Assembly (NCBI RefSeq): GCF_003002055.1
Contig: NZ_PVZF01000002.1
Coordinates: 62,001-126,000, forward strand
Length of the DNA: 64,000 nucleotides
DNA from: Kineococcus rhizosphaerae
GTDB lineage: Bacteria > Actinomycetota > Actinomycetes > Actinomycetales > Kineococcaceae
Direction of reading: 5' to 3'
This document shows positions 1 to 8,744 of the stretch, one piece after another; position 1 is the stretch's first letter, and every line of letters starts with the position of its first letter. The notes below the pieces were generated by a model. The model was not told where the DNA came from. It was given only the letters and a program-made list of their open reading frames with translations, and searched no databases. The translations under genes were made by a program, and so were the position numbers.

Positions 1-104
1 TCCACGTCCGCGATGGTCGCACCCCGGTCCGCACCGGGAGGCGACCCGCCCGAGCACGTGACCGGCGAGATGTCACTGTTCGTTGCTTCTAACTACCCTG
101 TGTC

Positions 105-1238
105 ATGCGTACCCTGGGGTCCATGGAGCGGAGGTCGGCGCCGCGGGCCCGGCCCGTCCACCACCCCTCCCTGTTCGGCGCAGCCCGGCGGGCAGACCTG
201 CGTCGGCTGCTGACCCGCCCGCCCCAGGGCCTCGCGCTCGTCCTGCTCGTCGCGGTCGTGCTGGCCGTCGGCCTCGTGTCGGCCTCCACCCGGGTCGTCA
301 CGCTGACCTCGCTGGTGCCCGTCGCCCTCGTCGGCTCGCTGGTCCTGCGCTACCGCCGGATGGTCGTGCTGGCGGTGGCGGTGATGGTCGCGGTGGCCGT
401 GTCGGGCCTGTTGCGCCCGGCGAGCTGGCCACCGCTCACCCCCAGCTTCGTGGTCGTCACCGCGCTGACCGTCCTCATGGCCGTCGTCTTCGCCCGCGGC
501 CGTGAGCGGCTGGGGCTGACCGGCTACCTCGGCGAGGCCATGCTCGTGGACCTGCGCGACCGGTTGCTGGCCCAGGGGCGACCGCCGCAGCTGCCGCCCG
601 GCTGGCACGCCGAGGGGCTGCTGCGCCCGGCCCACGGCGACGCCTTCTCCGGGGACGTGCTGCTGTCCTCCGTCGTGGGCGACCACCTGGAGGTGGCGCT
701 CGTCGACGTCTCCGGCAAGGGGCAGGACGCCGGCAGCCGGGGGTTGCTGCTGTCGGGTGCCTTCGGGGGCCTGCTCGGGGCCCTGCCCCCGCACGAGTTC
801 CTCCCCGCCGCCAACCGGTACGTGCTCCGGCAGAACTGGTTCGAGGGCTTCGCGACGGCCGTCCACGTCGCCGTCGACCTCACCTCCGGCAAGGTCACGG
901 TGTCCTCGGCCGGTCACCCGCCGGCCGTGCACGCCCACGGCGCGCACGACGCCGAGCTGCTCGAGGGCGCCGCGGGGCCGGTGCTGGGCCTGGTCCCCGA
1001 GGCCGAGTTCACCGCCGTCACGACGACCCTCGAACCCGGCGACGCCCTGCTCGTCTACTCCGACGGGGTCGTCGAGCAGCGCGACGTCGACCTCGGCGAG
1101 GGCATCGGCGCGCTCGTGCGCCGGCTGCTCACGCTGCCCGTGGGCCAGCGGACCGGTTCGCTGGGGCGCCTCGTCGACGACGTGGCACCGGGGGAGGCCG
1201 ACGACCGGACCGCGCTGATGCTCTGGCGCGACGCCTGA
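105..1238 (+). CDS. membrane-anchored SpoIIE/PP2C-type serine phosphatase
   Basis: 377 residues. About four hydrophobic segments (roughly 45-132) are followed by a C-terminal SpoIIE (PP2C-like) phosphatase domain from about residue 165. Metal and catalytic motifs are visible: DVSGKGQDA near 200, SAGHPP near 268, YSDGVVE near 317 and DDRTALML near 365. Proteins of this build (RsbU/IcfG-like) dephosphorylate anti-anti-sigma factors, but no anti-sigma partner is encoded nearby, so the target is unknown. No clear ribosome-binding site precedes the ATG at 105; a -10-like TAACTA/TACCCT sits at about 90-99, so a leaderless mRNA is possible. An in-frame ATG at 123 is an alternative start. It converges on glycerate kinase with a 12-base gap. 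Confidence 0.85.
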   Translation: MRTLGSMERRSAPRARPVHHPSLFGAARRADLRRLLTRPPQGLALVLLVAVVLAVGLVSASTRVVTLTSLVPVALVGSLVLRYRRMVVLAVAVMVAVAVSGLLRPASWPPLTPSFVVVTALTVLMAVVFARGRERLGLTGYLGEAMLVDLRDRLLAQGRPPQLPPGWHAEGLLRPAHGDAFSGDVLLSSVVGDHLEVALVDVSGKGQDAGSRGLLLSGAFGGLLGALPPHEFLPAANRYVLRQNWFEGFATAVHVAVDLTSGKVTVSSAGHPPAVHAHGAHDAELLEGAAGPVLGLVPEAEFTAVTTTLEPGDALLVYSDGVVEQRDVDLGEGIGALVRRLLTLPVGQRTGSLGRLVDDVAPGEADDRTALMLWRDA

Positions 1239-1250
1239 GGGACCGCCCGG

Positions 1251-2483
1251 TCAGGACGGCGGGCGCTGCGCCGCCGCCCGCGCCCCGCGCTCGGCGCCCA
1301 GGTCCCGCGCCAGCCGCGCGAGCAGCGGCGCCGCGTCGCGCACGCAGACGGCGGGGTCGGGCTCGAGGTCGGTCAGGGCCCGGGCGTCGCTGAACCCGGC
1401 CGCCCGCCAGCGCGCCTCGGGCAGGGTCCGTCGGCCGCTGAGGACGACGACCGGGGCCGGGACGCGCGCAGCGGCGGCCGCCACGCCCACGGGGGTCTTC
1501 CCGCCGAGGGACTGCTCGTCGAAGCTGCCCTCGCCCGTGATGACGAGCGAGGCGTCCTTCGTCCGCTCCGACCAGCCCGCCAGTTCCAGGACGACCTCGA
1601 TGCCCGGCCGGCGGGTCGCGCCGAAGAACCCCAGGGCCAGGAAGCCGACCCCGCCCGCGGCCCCGGCCCCCGGGGCGTCCCGCGCGTCGAGCCCCGTCGT
1701 GGCGGCCAGCACGTCCGCGAACCGGGTCAGGGCCGCGTCCAGCAGGGCCACGTCGGCGGGGGAGGCGCCCTTCTGCGGGCCGAACACCGCGGCGGCGCCG
1801 CGCTCTCCCAGCAGCGGGTTGTCGACGTCGGCCGCGAGCGTCCAGCGGACCGCGCGCGCCCGGGGGTCCAGCCCGGACAGGTCGACGCGGTCCAGGTCCA
1901 GCAGCGCGGCCCCGCCGTCGGGCAGGTCGTGACCGGCGGCGTCGAGCAGCCGCGCCCCCAGTGCGACGAGGATCCCCGCGCCGCCGTCCGTCGTCGCGCT
2001 GCCGCCGGCGGCCAGCACGACCTCGCGCGCCCCGGCGTCCAAGGCGGCGCGGACCAGCTCGCCCGTGCCGCGCGTCGTGGCGCTCAGGGGGGCGGGCACG
2101 CCCCCGGGCAGGCGGTCCAGACCCGACGCCTGGGCCATCTCGACGAGCACGACGTCGCTGCCGTGGTCGGCGTCGCGGGCGAACGTGGCCTCGACGGTCC
2201 GCCCCGTCGGGCCGGGGACCTCGACGGTGACGGGCACGAAGCCCGCCGAGCGCAGCGCCGCCTCGACCGTCCCCTCGCCGCCGTCGGCCACGGGCAGCTC
2301 GGTCGAGGCGATGCCCAGACCCTCGGGCTCCAGACCGCGGTCGCGGCAGCCCGCGACGAAGGCGGCCAGGAACCCCTCGCGGAAGCCCTCCGCGACGATC
2401 CGGGCCACCTCCCCGGCGCTGAGGGAGCCCTTGAACTTGTCGGGGGCCACGACGACGTGGAAGACGCTCTCCGGCCAGGGCAT
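1251..2483 (-). CDS. glxK: glycerate kinase (GlxK family)
   Basis: 410 residues, near the family's usual 370-400. The N-terminal VVVAPDKFKGSLSA, the central GGSATTDGGAGIL and the C-terminal ITGEGSFDEQSLGGKTP are hallmarks of the glycerate kinase type-1 family, which phosphorylates D-glycerate with ATP in glyoxylate/serine-derived carbon use. It is cytosolic, with no signal or membrane segment. The ATG lies 68 bases from the 3' end of the tRNA-Gly gene, which is on the same strand. No other glyoxylate gene is adjacent, so its pathway partner is not visible here. Confidence 0.9.
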   Translation of the reverse strand: MPWPESVFHVVVAPDKFKGSLSAGEVARIVAEGFREGFLAAFVAGCRDRGLEPEGLGIASTELPVADGGEGTVEAALRSAGFVPVTVEVPGPTGRTVEATFARDADHGSDVVLVEMAQASGLDRLPGGVPAPLSATTRGTGELVRAALDAGAREVVLAAGGSATTDGGAGILVALGARLLDAAGHDLPDGGAALLDLDRVDLSGLDPRARAVRWTLAADVDNPLLGERGAAAVFGPQKGASPADVALLDAALTRFADVLAATTGLDARDAPGAGAAGGVGFLALGFFGATRRPGIEVVLELAGWSERTKDASLVITGEGSFDEQSLGGKTPVGVAAAAARVPAPVVVLSGRRTLPEARWRAAGFSDARALTDLEPDPAVCVRDAAPLLARLARDLGAERGARAAAQRPPS

Positions 2484-2518
2484 GCCCGGGACCCTACCGA
2501 CGGGCCCGGGACGCGAAC

Positions 2519-2547
2519 AGCGGCCGGTCCCTGAGGGGCCGGCCGCT
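2519..2547. terminator. hairpin downstream of tRNA-Gly
   Basis: Arms of 13 bases (AGCGGCCGGTCCC and GGGGCCGGCCGCT, one G-T pair) enclose a 3-base loop, 5 bases beyond the tRNA-Gly CCA end in its direction of transcription. No U-run follows, as is common in high-GC actinobacteria. Confidence 0.55.
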
Positions 2548-2551
2548 GCGG

Positions 2552-2625
2552 TGGAGCGGGTGACGAGAATCGAACTCGCGTAGCTAGTTTGGAAGACTAG
2601 GGCTCTACCATTGAGCTACACCCGC
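2552..2625 (-). tRNA. tRNA-Gly (anticodon TCC)
   Basis: Read on the minus strand it folds as a cloverleaf. The 7-bp acceptor GCGGGTG/CACCCGC is followed by discriminator T and an encoded CCA. The anticodon loop CTTCCAA sits in a CTAGT/ACTAG stem, and the T-loop contains GTTCGATTC. The anticodon TCC reads GGA/GGG. Confidence 0.96.
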
Positions 2626-2762
2626 GTGAGGGGACCCGTGCGACCCGCCCGACGCAGTCTCCGCCACGCGGTAGTCCGCCGGGGGCCGTCCGCGACCCTC
2701 GGGGAACAGCCTAGCGGGTCCTGGGCGGTAGCCTGCTCCGTGTGCCGCCCGCGGGTGGTGCG

Positions 2763-2836
2763 CGGGGTGTGGCGCAGCTTGGTAGCGCGTCCGCTTTGGG
2801 AGCGGAAGGCCCCCGGTTCGAATCCGGGTACCCCGA
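2763..2836 (+). tRNA. tRNA-Pro (anticodon TGG)
   Basis: 74 nt cloverleaf. The acceptor CGGGGTG pairs with TACCCCG, including one G-T pair. The anticodon stem TCCGC/GCGGA holds loop TTTGGGA with anticodon TGG, and the T-loop has GGTTCGAATCC. The 3' CCA is not encoded; the next bases are CGG. It is divergent from tRNA-Gly, with the tig gene downstream. Confidence 0.95.
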
Positions 2837-2997
2837 CGGACGATGCGACCGTCACCCAGTGCACCAGGTGGGCGGTCGCGCAGTGAAGGGCCCCGTCGCG
2901 GACAGCTACGCTTTCGCGGTGCGTCGGGGCTGCCCCGGCGTGCCGCACGCCTGACCACGACCTCCGCGACGCGGAGAGACCCCAGGAGATCCCCGCT

Positions 2998-4422
2998 GTG
3001 AAGAGCGACGTCGAGACCCTCAACCCGACCCGGGTGAAGTTCACCGTGGAGGTCGGCTACGACGAGCTGAAGCCCAGTCTCGACAAGGCCTACAAGACCA
3101 TCGGTGGTCAGGTCCAGGTCCCGGGCTTCCGCAAGGGCAAGGTGCCCGCGCGGGTCATCGACCAGCGCTTCGGTCGTGCCGTCGTCCTCGAGGAAGCCGT
3201 CAACGACGCGCTGCCGAAGTTCTACCAGCAGGCCGTCGAGGCCTCGGACTTCCTCCCCCTGGGCCAGCCCACCGTCGACGTCTCGCAGGCGCCGGACCCG
3301 GCCAAGGGCGGGGACCTGAAGTTCTCCGTCGAGGTCGACGTCCGCCCGACCCTCGAGCTGCCCGACCTGTCCACCGTCGTCGTCTCCGTCGACGACCTCG
3401 AGGTCCCGGCCGAGGAGGTCGAGACCCGCCTCACCGCGCTGCGCGAGCGCTTCGGCACCCTCGTGGGCGTCGACCGGGCCGCCGCCGACGGCGACTTCGT
3501 GTCCATCGACCTGCGCGCCGAGATCGACGGCGAGGAGATCGAGACCGCCAAGGGCATCAGCTACCGCATCGGTCAGGGCAACATGATCGAGGGCCTCGAC
3601 GAGGCGCTGACCGGCGTCGCCGCCGAGGGCACCACGACCTTCACCGCCCCGCTGGCCGGCGGCGACCGCAAGGGCGAGGACGCCTCCATCACCGTGACCG
3701 TGCAGTCGGTCAAGGAGCGTCAGCTGCCCGAGGCCGACGACGACTTCGCCCAGCTCGCCAGCGAGTTCGACACCCTCGAGGAGCTGAAGGCCGACCTGCT
3801 CAAGCAGGTCGAGCAGTCCAAGAAGTTCGAGCAGGGCCTGCAGGCGCGCGACAAGGTCCTGGAGAAGCTGCTCGAGCTCGTCGAGGTCCCCGTCCCGGCG
3901 TCGCTGGTCGAGGCCGAGATCCACTCCCACCTCGAGCGCGAGAACCGCCTCGAGGACGCCGAGCACCGCGCCGAGATCCAGGAGTCGACCGAGCAGGCCA
4001 TCCGCAGCCAGCTGCTGCTGGACGCCCTCGCCGACCGCGAGGAGATCGGCGTCGAGCAGGGCGAGCTCATCGAGTACCTGGTCGGGCAGTCGCAGCAGTA
4101 CGGCATGGACCCGAACCAGTTCGTCCAGATGGTCGACGGCGCGGGCCAGATCCCGGTCATGGTCTCCGAGGTGCGTCGCCGCAAGGCGCTCGCCGTGGCC
4201 ATGGAGAAGGCGACCGTGACGGACGCCTCCGGCAACGCCGTGGACCTCGAGGAGCTCGTCGGCGGCGACGAGGAGGACGAGGGCACCGAGGGCGCCGAGG
4301 CGGGCACCGCCGACGCGGACGCCGACGCGACCGTCGAGAGCCCCGAGTCCGAGGCCGGCGCGACCGTCGACCCGACCGGGGACGACGAGGCGGCCGCGGC
4401 CGACGAGGTCTCCAAGAGCTGA
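2998..4422 (+). CDS. tig: trigger factor (ribosome-associated chaperone, PPIase)
   Basis: 474 residues, GTG start. It binds the ribosomal exit tunnel and folds nascent chains. The N-terminal ribosome-binding domain shows the signature GFRKGKVPARVI near residues 42-53. An FKBP-type PPIase domain follows (about 160-245, with ISYRIGQGNMIEGLDEAL), then a helical C-terminal chaperone domain. The last 50 or so residues are a strongly acidic Asp/Glu/Ala tail, usual in actinobacterial trigger factors. The position before clpP1-clpP2-clpX matches the conserved folding/proteolysis neighbourhood. It ends in a strong hairpin. Confidence 0.97.
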   Translation: MKSDVETLNPTRVKFTVEVGYDELKPSLDKAYKTIGGQVQVPGFRKGKVPARVIDQRFGRAVVLEEAVNDALPKFYQQAVEASDFLPLGQPTVDVSQAPDPAKGGDLKFSVEVDVRPTLELPDLSTVVVSVDDLEVPAEEVETRLTALRERFGTLVGVDRAAADGDFVSIDLRAEIDGEEIETAKGISYRIGQGNMIEGLDEALTGVAAEGTTTFTAPLAGGDRKGEDASITVTVQSVKERQLPEADDDFAQLASEFDTLEELKADLLKQVEQSKKFEQGLQARDKVLEKLLELVEVPVPASLVEAEIHSHLERENRLEDAEHRAEIQESTEQAIRSQLLLDALADREEIGVEQGELIEYLVGQSQQYGMDPNQFVQMVDGAGQIPVMVSEVRRRKALAVAMEKATVTDASGNAVDLEELVGGDEEDEGTEGAEAGTADADADATVESPESEAGATVDPTGDDEAAAADEVSKS

Positions 4423-4430
4423 TCCCCGCC

Positions 4431-4465
4431 GCTGTGGGCGCACCCGCACCGGGTGCGCCCACAGC
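4431..4465. terminator. tig terminator hairpin
   Basis: Perfect 16-bp arms (4431-4446 and 4450-4465) with a 3-base loop, followed by GAAAA. It lies 9 bases after the tig stop and separates tig from the clpP operon. Confidence 0.7.
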
Positions 4466-4600
4466 GAAAAGGGCCCCGCCCCGACATGGTCGTCGGGGCC
4501 TGCGCGTTAAGGTCGATCGAGATCGGCGGAGCATCCGCCGTACCCTCCCGGACTCGATCCGGGGTGGGTGGTCGACGCCAGGAGAGGGCCAGGGAACAGC

Positions 4601-5242
4601 GTGAGCGAGATCTTGAGCGCACCGGGACTGGTGACGCCGCAGCAGGCCCGGACGGGCGCGCCCGGCACGGGCCTGGACGACAACGTCTACCAGCGGCTGT
4701 TGCAGCAGCGGATCATCTGGCTCGGGACCGAGGTCCGGGACGACATGGCCAACGCCATCTGCGCACAGCTGCTGCTGCTCGCCGCGGAGGACCCGGACGC
4801 GGACATCTTCATGTACATCAACTCGCCCGGCGGCTCGGTGTCCGCGGGCATGTCGATCTACGACACCATGCAGTACATCAAGCCGGACGTGGCGACGATC
4901 GCCACCGGCATGGCGGCCTCGATGGGGCAGTTCCTGCTCTGCGCGGGTGCCCCGGGCAAGCGCTCGGCGCTGCCCCACGCGAAGATCATGATGCACCAGC
5001 CGTTGGGCGGCCTCGGTGGTTCGGCCAGCGACATCAAGATCCTCGCCGAGCAGATCATCGCCACGAAGAAGCAGATGGCCGAGCTCATCGCCCAGCACTC
5101 CGGGCAGACCTTCGAGCAGATCACCCGCGACTCCGACCGCGACCGCTGGTTCTCCGCGCAGGAGGCCAAGGAGTACGGCCTGATCGACCACGTCGTGGGG
5201 CACACCAGCGAGGTCGAGGGCGGGGGCGGCACCGGTGCCTGA
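4601..5242 (+). CDS. clpP1: ATP-dependent Clp protease proteolytic subunit ClpP1
   Basis: 213 residues from GTG 4601. An upstream in-frame GTG at 4568 would add 11 atypical residues. The catalytic serine is in GMAASMGQ (Ser about 107), histidine in MHQPLGG (about 132) and aspartate in the DSDRDRWFS region (about 180). In actinobacteria two different ClpP rings form a mixed tetradecamer with ClpX or ClpC1. The clpP2 ATG is 43 bases downstream, so the pair is one transcript. A -10-like TACCCT is present at 4541-4546. Confidence 0.95.
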   Translation: MSEILSAPGLVTPQQARTGAPGTGLDDNVYQRLLQQRIIWLGTEVRDDMANAICAQLLLLAAEDPDADIFMYINSPGGSVSAGMSIYDTMQYIKPDVATIATGMAASMGQFLLCAGAPGKRSALPHAKIMMHQPLGGLGGSASDIKILAEQIIATKKQMAELIAQHSGQTFEQITRDSDRDRWFSAQEAKEYGLIDHVVGHTSEVEGGGGTGA

Positions 5243-5285
5243 GCTGTTCCGTCCGCCGTTCAACGCTTCGAGGGGAGACCGCCCG

Positions 5286-5939
5286 ATGAACCCGCAGTCC
5301 CGGCTGAACCCGGCGTACGACCAGTCCGCCCGGTACGTGCTGCCGCAGTTCGAGGAGCGCACGTCCTACGGGATGAAGCGCTCGGACCCGTACACCAAGC
5401 TCTTCGAGGACCGCATCATCTTCCTCGGCGTGCAGGTGGACGACGCCTCCGCGGACGACATCATCGCCCAGCTCATCGTCCTGGAGTCCCAGGACACCGA
5501 GCGCGACATCATCATGTACATCAACTCCCCGGGCGGGTCCTTCACGGCCCTCACGGCGATCTACGACACGATGATGTACATCCGCCCCGACATCCAGACG
5601 TACTGCATGGGCCAGGCCGCCTCGGCCGCCGCGGTCCTGCTGGCCGCGGGTGCCCCGGGCAAGCGGTTCGCGCTGCCGAACTCGCGCATCCTCATCCACC
5701 AGCCGGCCATGGCCGGTGGTGACTACGGGCAGGCCTCCGACCTGGAGATCCAGGCCAACGAGATCCTGCGCATGCGCGGCTGGCTGGAGAGCACGCTCGC
5801 GTTCCACTCCAACCGCACGGCCGAGCAGGTCCGCGACGACATCGAGCGCGACAAGTTCCTGACCGCGACCGAGGCCGTCGAGTACGGCCTCATCGACGAG
5901 GTGCTCACGAGCCGCAAGGCGTCCGCGCCCTCGCTGTGA
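5286..5939 (+). CDS. clpP2: ATP-dependent Clp protease proteolytic subunit ClpP2
   Basis: 217 residues from ATG 5286, chosen because AGGGGAGA lies 9-16 bases upstream; an in-frame GTG at 5235 overlaps the clpP1 stop. The catalytic triad regions are MGQAASAAAVLL (Ser), IHQPAM (His) and DDIERDKFLTA (Asp). It is clearly paralogous to the upstream gene but diverged, as expected for the ClpP1P2 heteromeric protease. Followed by a 240-base gap before clpX. Confidence 0.95.
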   Translation: MNPQSRLNPAYDQSARYVLPQFEERTSYGMKRSDPYTKLFEDRIIFLGVQVDDASADDIIAQLIVLESQDTERDIIMYINSPGGSFTALTAIYDTMMYIRPDIQTYCMGQAASAAAVLLAAGAPGKRFALPNSRILIHQPAMAGGDYGQASDLEIQANEILRMRGWLESTLAFHSNRTAEQVRDDIERDKFLTATEAVEYGLIDEVLTSRKASAPSL

Positions 5940-6179
5940 GCAGCACGTAGCGTCACTCATCTGCAGCACCGGGTGAGCTGGAGACGCGCACCCGGGGGGC
6001 CGGTCTGGCACCGTGTCCCCCGGGGGCGTCTAATGAGTCGGACCGGGAAGTCCGCGGAGACGTCGTCCCCGCCAGGTACCGTGGCGGCACGCGACGCGAC
6101 GAGGGGTCCGGCCCGCCGGTGGTGGGGTCAGGACCGCCGCCGCGTCAGCACCACAGCACTTCTACGAGAGGAATCGTCG

Positions 6180-7466
6180 GTGGCACGCATCGGTGACGGT
6201 GGCGACCTGTTGAAGTGCTCGTTCTGCGGCAAGAGCCAGAAGCAGGTCAAGAAGCTCATCGCGGGTCCGGGTGTGTACATCTGCGACGAGTGCATCGACC
6301 TGTGCAACGAGATCATCGAGGAGGAGCTCGCCGAGGCCAACGACCTGGGCCTGGTCGAGCTGCCCAAGCCGAAGGAGATCTTCGACTTCCTCGACCAGTA
6401 CGTCATCGGCCAGTCGTCGGCGAAGAAGTCCCTCGCCGTGGCCGTCTACAACCACTACAAGCGCATCCAGGTCGGCGAGGCCACGGGCAAGGCCCGTGAG
6501 GACGCCGTCGAGATCTCCAAGTCGAACATCCTGCTCATCGGCCCCACGGGCTGCGGCAAGACGTACCTGGCGCAGACGCTCGCCAAGATGCTCAACGTCC
6601 CCTTCGCCATCGCCGACGCGACGGCCCTGACCGAGGCCGGCTACGTCGGCGAGGATGTCGAGAACATCCTCCTCAAGCTCATCCAGGCCGCCGACTACGA
6701 CGTCAAGAAGGCCGAGACGGGCATCATCTACATCGACGAGGTCGACAAGATCGCCCGCAAGTCCGAGAACCCCTCCATCACGCGCGACGTGTCGGGGGAG
6801 GGCGTCCAGCAGGCCCTGCTGAAGATCCTCGAAGGCACCACCGCGAGCGTCCCCCCGCAGGGCGGCCGCAAGCACCCCCACCAGGAGTTCATCCAGATCG
6901 ACACGACGAACGTCCTGTTCATCGTGGGCGGGGCCTTCGCCGGCCTCGACAAGATCATCGAGTCGCGGGCGGGCAAGCAGGGCCTCGGCTTCGGCGCCCA
7001 GCTGCGCTCCACGGCCCAGGCCGAGCCCTCCTTCGCCGACGTCATGCCCGAGGACCTCATGAAGTTCGGGCTCATCCCCGAGTTCATCGGGCGCCTGCCG
7101 GTCATCACCACCGTCGAGAACCTCGACCAGGAAGCCCTGGTCCAGATCCTCACCCAGCCCCGCAACGCCCTCGCCAAGCAGTACCAGCGGATGTTCGAGC
7201 TCGACGGCGTCGAGCTCGAGTTCACCGACGACGCCCTCGAAGCCGTCGCCGACCAGGCCATCCTGCGCGGGACCGGCGCCCGCGGCCTGCGGGCCATCAT
7301 CGAGGAGGTCCTCCTCCCCGTGATGTTCGACGTGCCCAGCCGCGACGACATCGCCCGCGTCGTCGTCACCCGCGAGGTCGTCCTCAAGAACGTCAACCCG
7401 ACCCTCGTGCCCCGCGAGGCCCCGGCCCGCAAGACCACCCGCGAACGCCGCGAGAAGAGCGCGTGA
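6180..7466 (+). CDS. clpX: ATP-dependent Clp protease ATP-binding subunit ClpX
   Basis: 428 residues from GTG 6180 with GAGAGGAA just upstream; the longer in-frame reading from 5973 lacks ClpX character. An N-terminal C4 zinc finger (CSFCGKS ... CDECIDLC) recognises substrates and adaptors. AAA+ motifs are in order: Walker A GPTGCGKT, pore loop GYVGEDVE, Walker [10 protein letters not shown], then the C-terminal sensor-2 region GARGLRAI. It unfolds tagged proteins and feeds them to ClpP1P2. It probably has its own promoter in the 240-base gap (TACCGT near 6077). Confidence 0.97.
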   Translation: MARIGDGGDLLKCSFCGKSQKQVKKLIAGPGVYICDECIDLCNEIIEEELAEANDLGLVELPKPKEIFDFLDQYVIGQSSAKKSLAVAVYNHYKRIQVGEATGKAREDAVEISKSNILLIGPTGCGKTYLAQTLAKMLNVPFAIADATALTEAGYVGEDVENILLKLIQAADYDVKKAETGIIYIDEVDKIARKSENPSITRDVSGEGVQQALLKILEGTTASVPPQGGRKHPHQEFIQIDTTNVLFIVGGAFAGLDKIIESRAGKQGLGFGAQLRSTAQAEPSFADVMPEDLMKFGLIPEFIGRLPVITTVENLDQEALVQILTQPRNALAKQYQRMFELDGVELEFTDDALEAVADQAILRGTGARGLRAIIEEVLLPVMFDVPSRDDIARVVVTREVVLKNVNPTLVPREAPARKTTRERREKSA

Positions 7467-7496
7467 TGTGGGCTCCCTGCGCGGCGGGCTCCACGT

Positions 7497-7591
7497 GATC
7501 GTGTCCTGAACGGCGAAAGCGCCGCACCCTCTGCTCGTCCCTTGACGGGGGACGACCGGGGTGCGGCGCTTCCGCCGTTCAGGACACGATC
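7497..7591. repeat. long hairpin 1 downstream of clpX
   Basis: 32-base inverted arms at 7497-7528 and 7560-7591 differ at one position. The 31-base spacer can itself fold (TCGTCCC with GGGACGA). It probably acts as the clpX terminator, but it is unusually long and closely related in sequence to hairpin 2. Confidence 0.8.
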
Positions 7592-7766
7592 GTCGCCCGC
7601 TGCTCCGGTCGCACGCGTCCGCTGGCCACGTGGTGACCTGTCCGCGGCGTGTCCACCGGGGCCGGCGGGTGAGTGGCGACCTTCCGCCACGAGCGCTCGA
7701 GGGGATGGGGCGCGAGGACCGGACCACGCGGTCGGTCGACGCCCAGCGACCGGAGCAGCGGCGACG
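7592..7766. repeat. inverted flanks between the two long hairpins
   Basis: The 175-base stretch has no credible gene. Its two ends form another inverted repeat: GTCGCCCGCTGCTCCGGTCGC (7592-7612) against GCGACCGGAGCAGCGGCGAC (7747-7766), with one extra C in the left copy and weaker complementarity further in. The region 7497-7862 is therefore roughly mirror-symmetric. Confidence 0.7.
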
Positions 7767-7862
7767 ATCGTGCTCTGAGACGCAGAAGGGCCGCATCCCC
7801 CTCCACTGCACCTCAACGGGTGCGAGGAGTGGATGCGGCCCTTCTGCGTCTCAGAGCACGAT
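7767..7862. repeat. long hairpin 2 downstream of the YceI gene
   Basis: Perfect 32-base inverted arms (7767-7798 and 7831-7862) with a 32-base spacer that can extend the stem (CTGCACC with GGGTGCG). It lies 30 bases past the 3' end of the leftward YceI gene and could terminate it. Arm sequence resembles hairpin 1 (ATCGTG, TCTGA/TCCTGA, GCCGCA). Confidence 0.8.
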
Positions 7863-7892
7863 CTCCAGGAGCCGCCGCGCAGGGAGCCAGTC

Positions 7893-8744
7893 CTACTGCA
7901 ACACAGCTTCCACGTCGATCTGGACCTTCAGGGTCGTACCGAAGACGGCGACGCCGATCCCGACGGCCTGGTTCCAGTTCATCTTGAAGTCGTCGCGGTG
8001 CAGCTCGGTGGTGGCCGAGAACGCGGCGCGGGTCCCGCCCCAGGGGTCGGGGCCGCTGCCGGCGTAGGACAGCTGCAGCTGGACGGGGCGGGTGGTGGCG
8101 AGCAGGGTCAGGTCGCCGGTGAGGATCCAGCCGTCGGCGCCGCGGTGCACGCCGGCGGCCCGGAACGTCAGCGTGGGATGCTGCGCGGTGTCCAGGAAGT
8201 CGGCGGAGCGCAGGTGGTCGTCGCGCATGGAGTTGCCGGTGTCGATGGACGTGGCGTCGATCTCGACCTCGACGCTGGCGCGAGTGACGTCCTCGGGGAC
8301 CGTGATGACCCCGGAGAAGCTGGTGAACCGGCCGTGGACGGCGGACAGGCCGAGGTGGTGGGCGGTCGCCGAGATCGTCGAGTGCATGACGTCGATGGCC
8401 CACACCCCGGGGGGTGGCACGTCGCTGCCGCCCTGCCGGCGCAGCCGGACCTCGCCGATGCGCCAGGCGCCGTCGGCGGGGACGACGACGCTGGTGGCGC
8501 GGGGGTCGTGGGCGGCGGCGGCGACGAGCATGGTCGCCGCCCCGGCGGGCACGCCGAGGAGCGCGAACCCGCCGTCGCCGCCGGTGACGGCGCGGGCGAC
8601 CTGGGAGCCGTCGGCGCCCAGGAGGGTGACGGAGGCGCCGGTGACGGGCCAGCCCTCGCGGGTCAGGACCCGGCCCTCACCGGTGACGCCCGTCCCGGTG
8701 ACGGCACCGGTGGTGGACCGCTGCGTGGAGGGGTCGGCGTTCAC
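7893..8744 (-). CDS. YceI-family protein with N-terminal carboxypeptidase-regulatory-like domain
   Basis: 283 residues. Residues about 20-100 form a beta-sandwich module of the carboxypeptidase-regulatory type (VTGASVTLLGADGSQVARAV, then GGFALLGVPAG). Residues about 112-283 form a YceI lipocalin-like domain (WAIDVMHSTISATAHHLG, DHLRSADFLDTAQHP, LTGDLTL), a family thought to bind isoprenoid or other lipids. No signal peptide is seen, so it is probably cytoplasmic. The GTG start overlaps the stop of the upstream exporter gene by 4 bases (GTGA), indicating translational coupling. The N-terminal module matches those on the exporter's C-terminus, so the two proteins probably work together; the substrate is unknown. 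Confidence 0.85.
   Translation of the reverse strand: MNADPSTQRSTTGAVTGTGVTGEGRVLTREGWPVTGASVTLLGADGSQVARAVTGGDGGFALLGVPAGAATMLVAAAAHDPRATSVVVPADGAWRIGEVRLRRQGGSDVPPPGVWAIDVMHSTISATAHHLGLSAVHGRFTSFSGVITVPEDVTRASVEVEIDATSIDTGNSMRDDHLRSADFLDTAQHPTLTFRAAGVHRGADGWILTGDLTLLATTRPVQLQLSYAGSGPDPWGGTRAAFSATTELHRDDFKMNWNQAVGIGVAVFGTTLKVQIDVEAVLQ

Noticed and set aside
2763-2836. tRNA-Pro as an integration site for a mobile element
   Set aside because: No repeat of the tRNA 3' end and no integrase nearby.
2605-4449. 614-codon open frame opposite trigger factor, covering both tRNAs
   Set aside because: It runs through two tRNA genes and the antisense of tig; not a gene.
4501-4600. ClgR-type operator upstream of clpP1
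   Set aside because: No convincing match to a known ClgR site; only a small GGCGGA/TCCGCC stem is present at 4525-4539.
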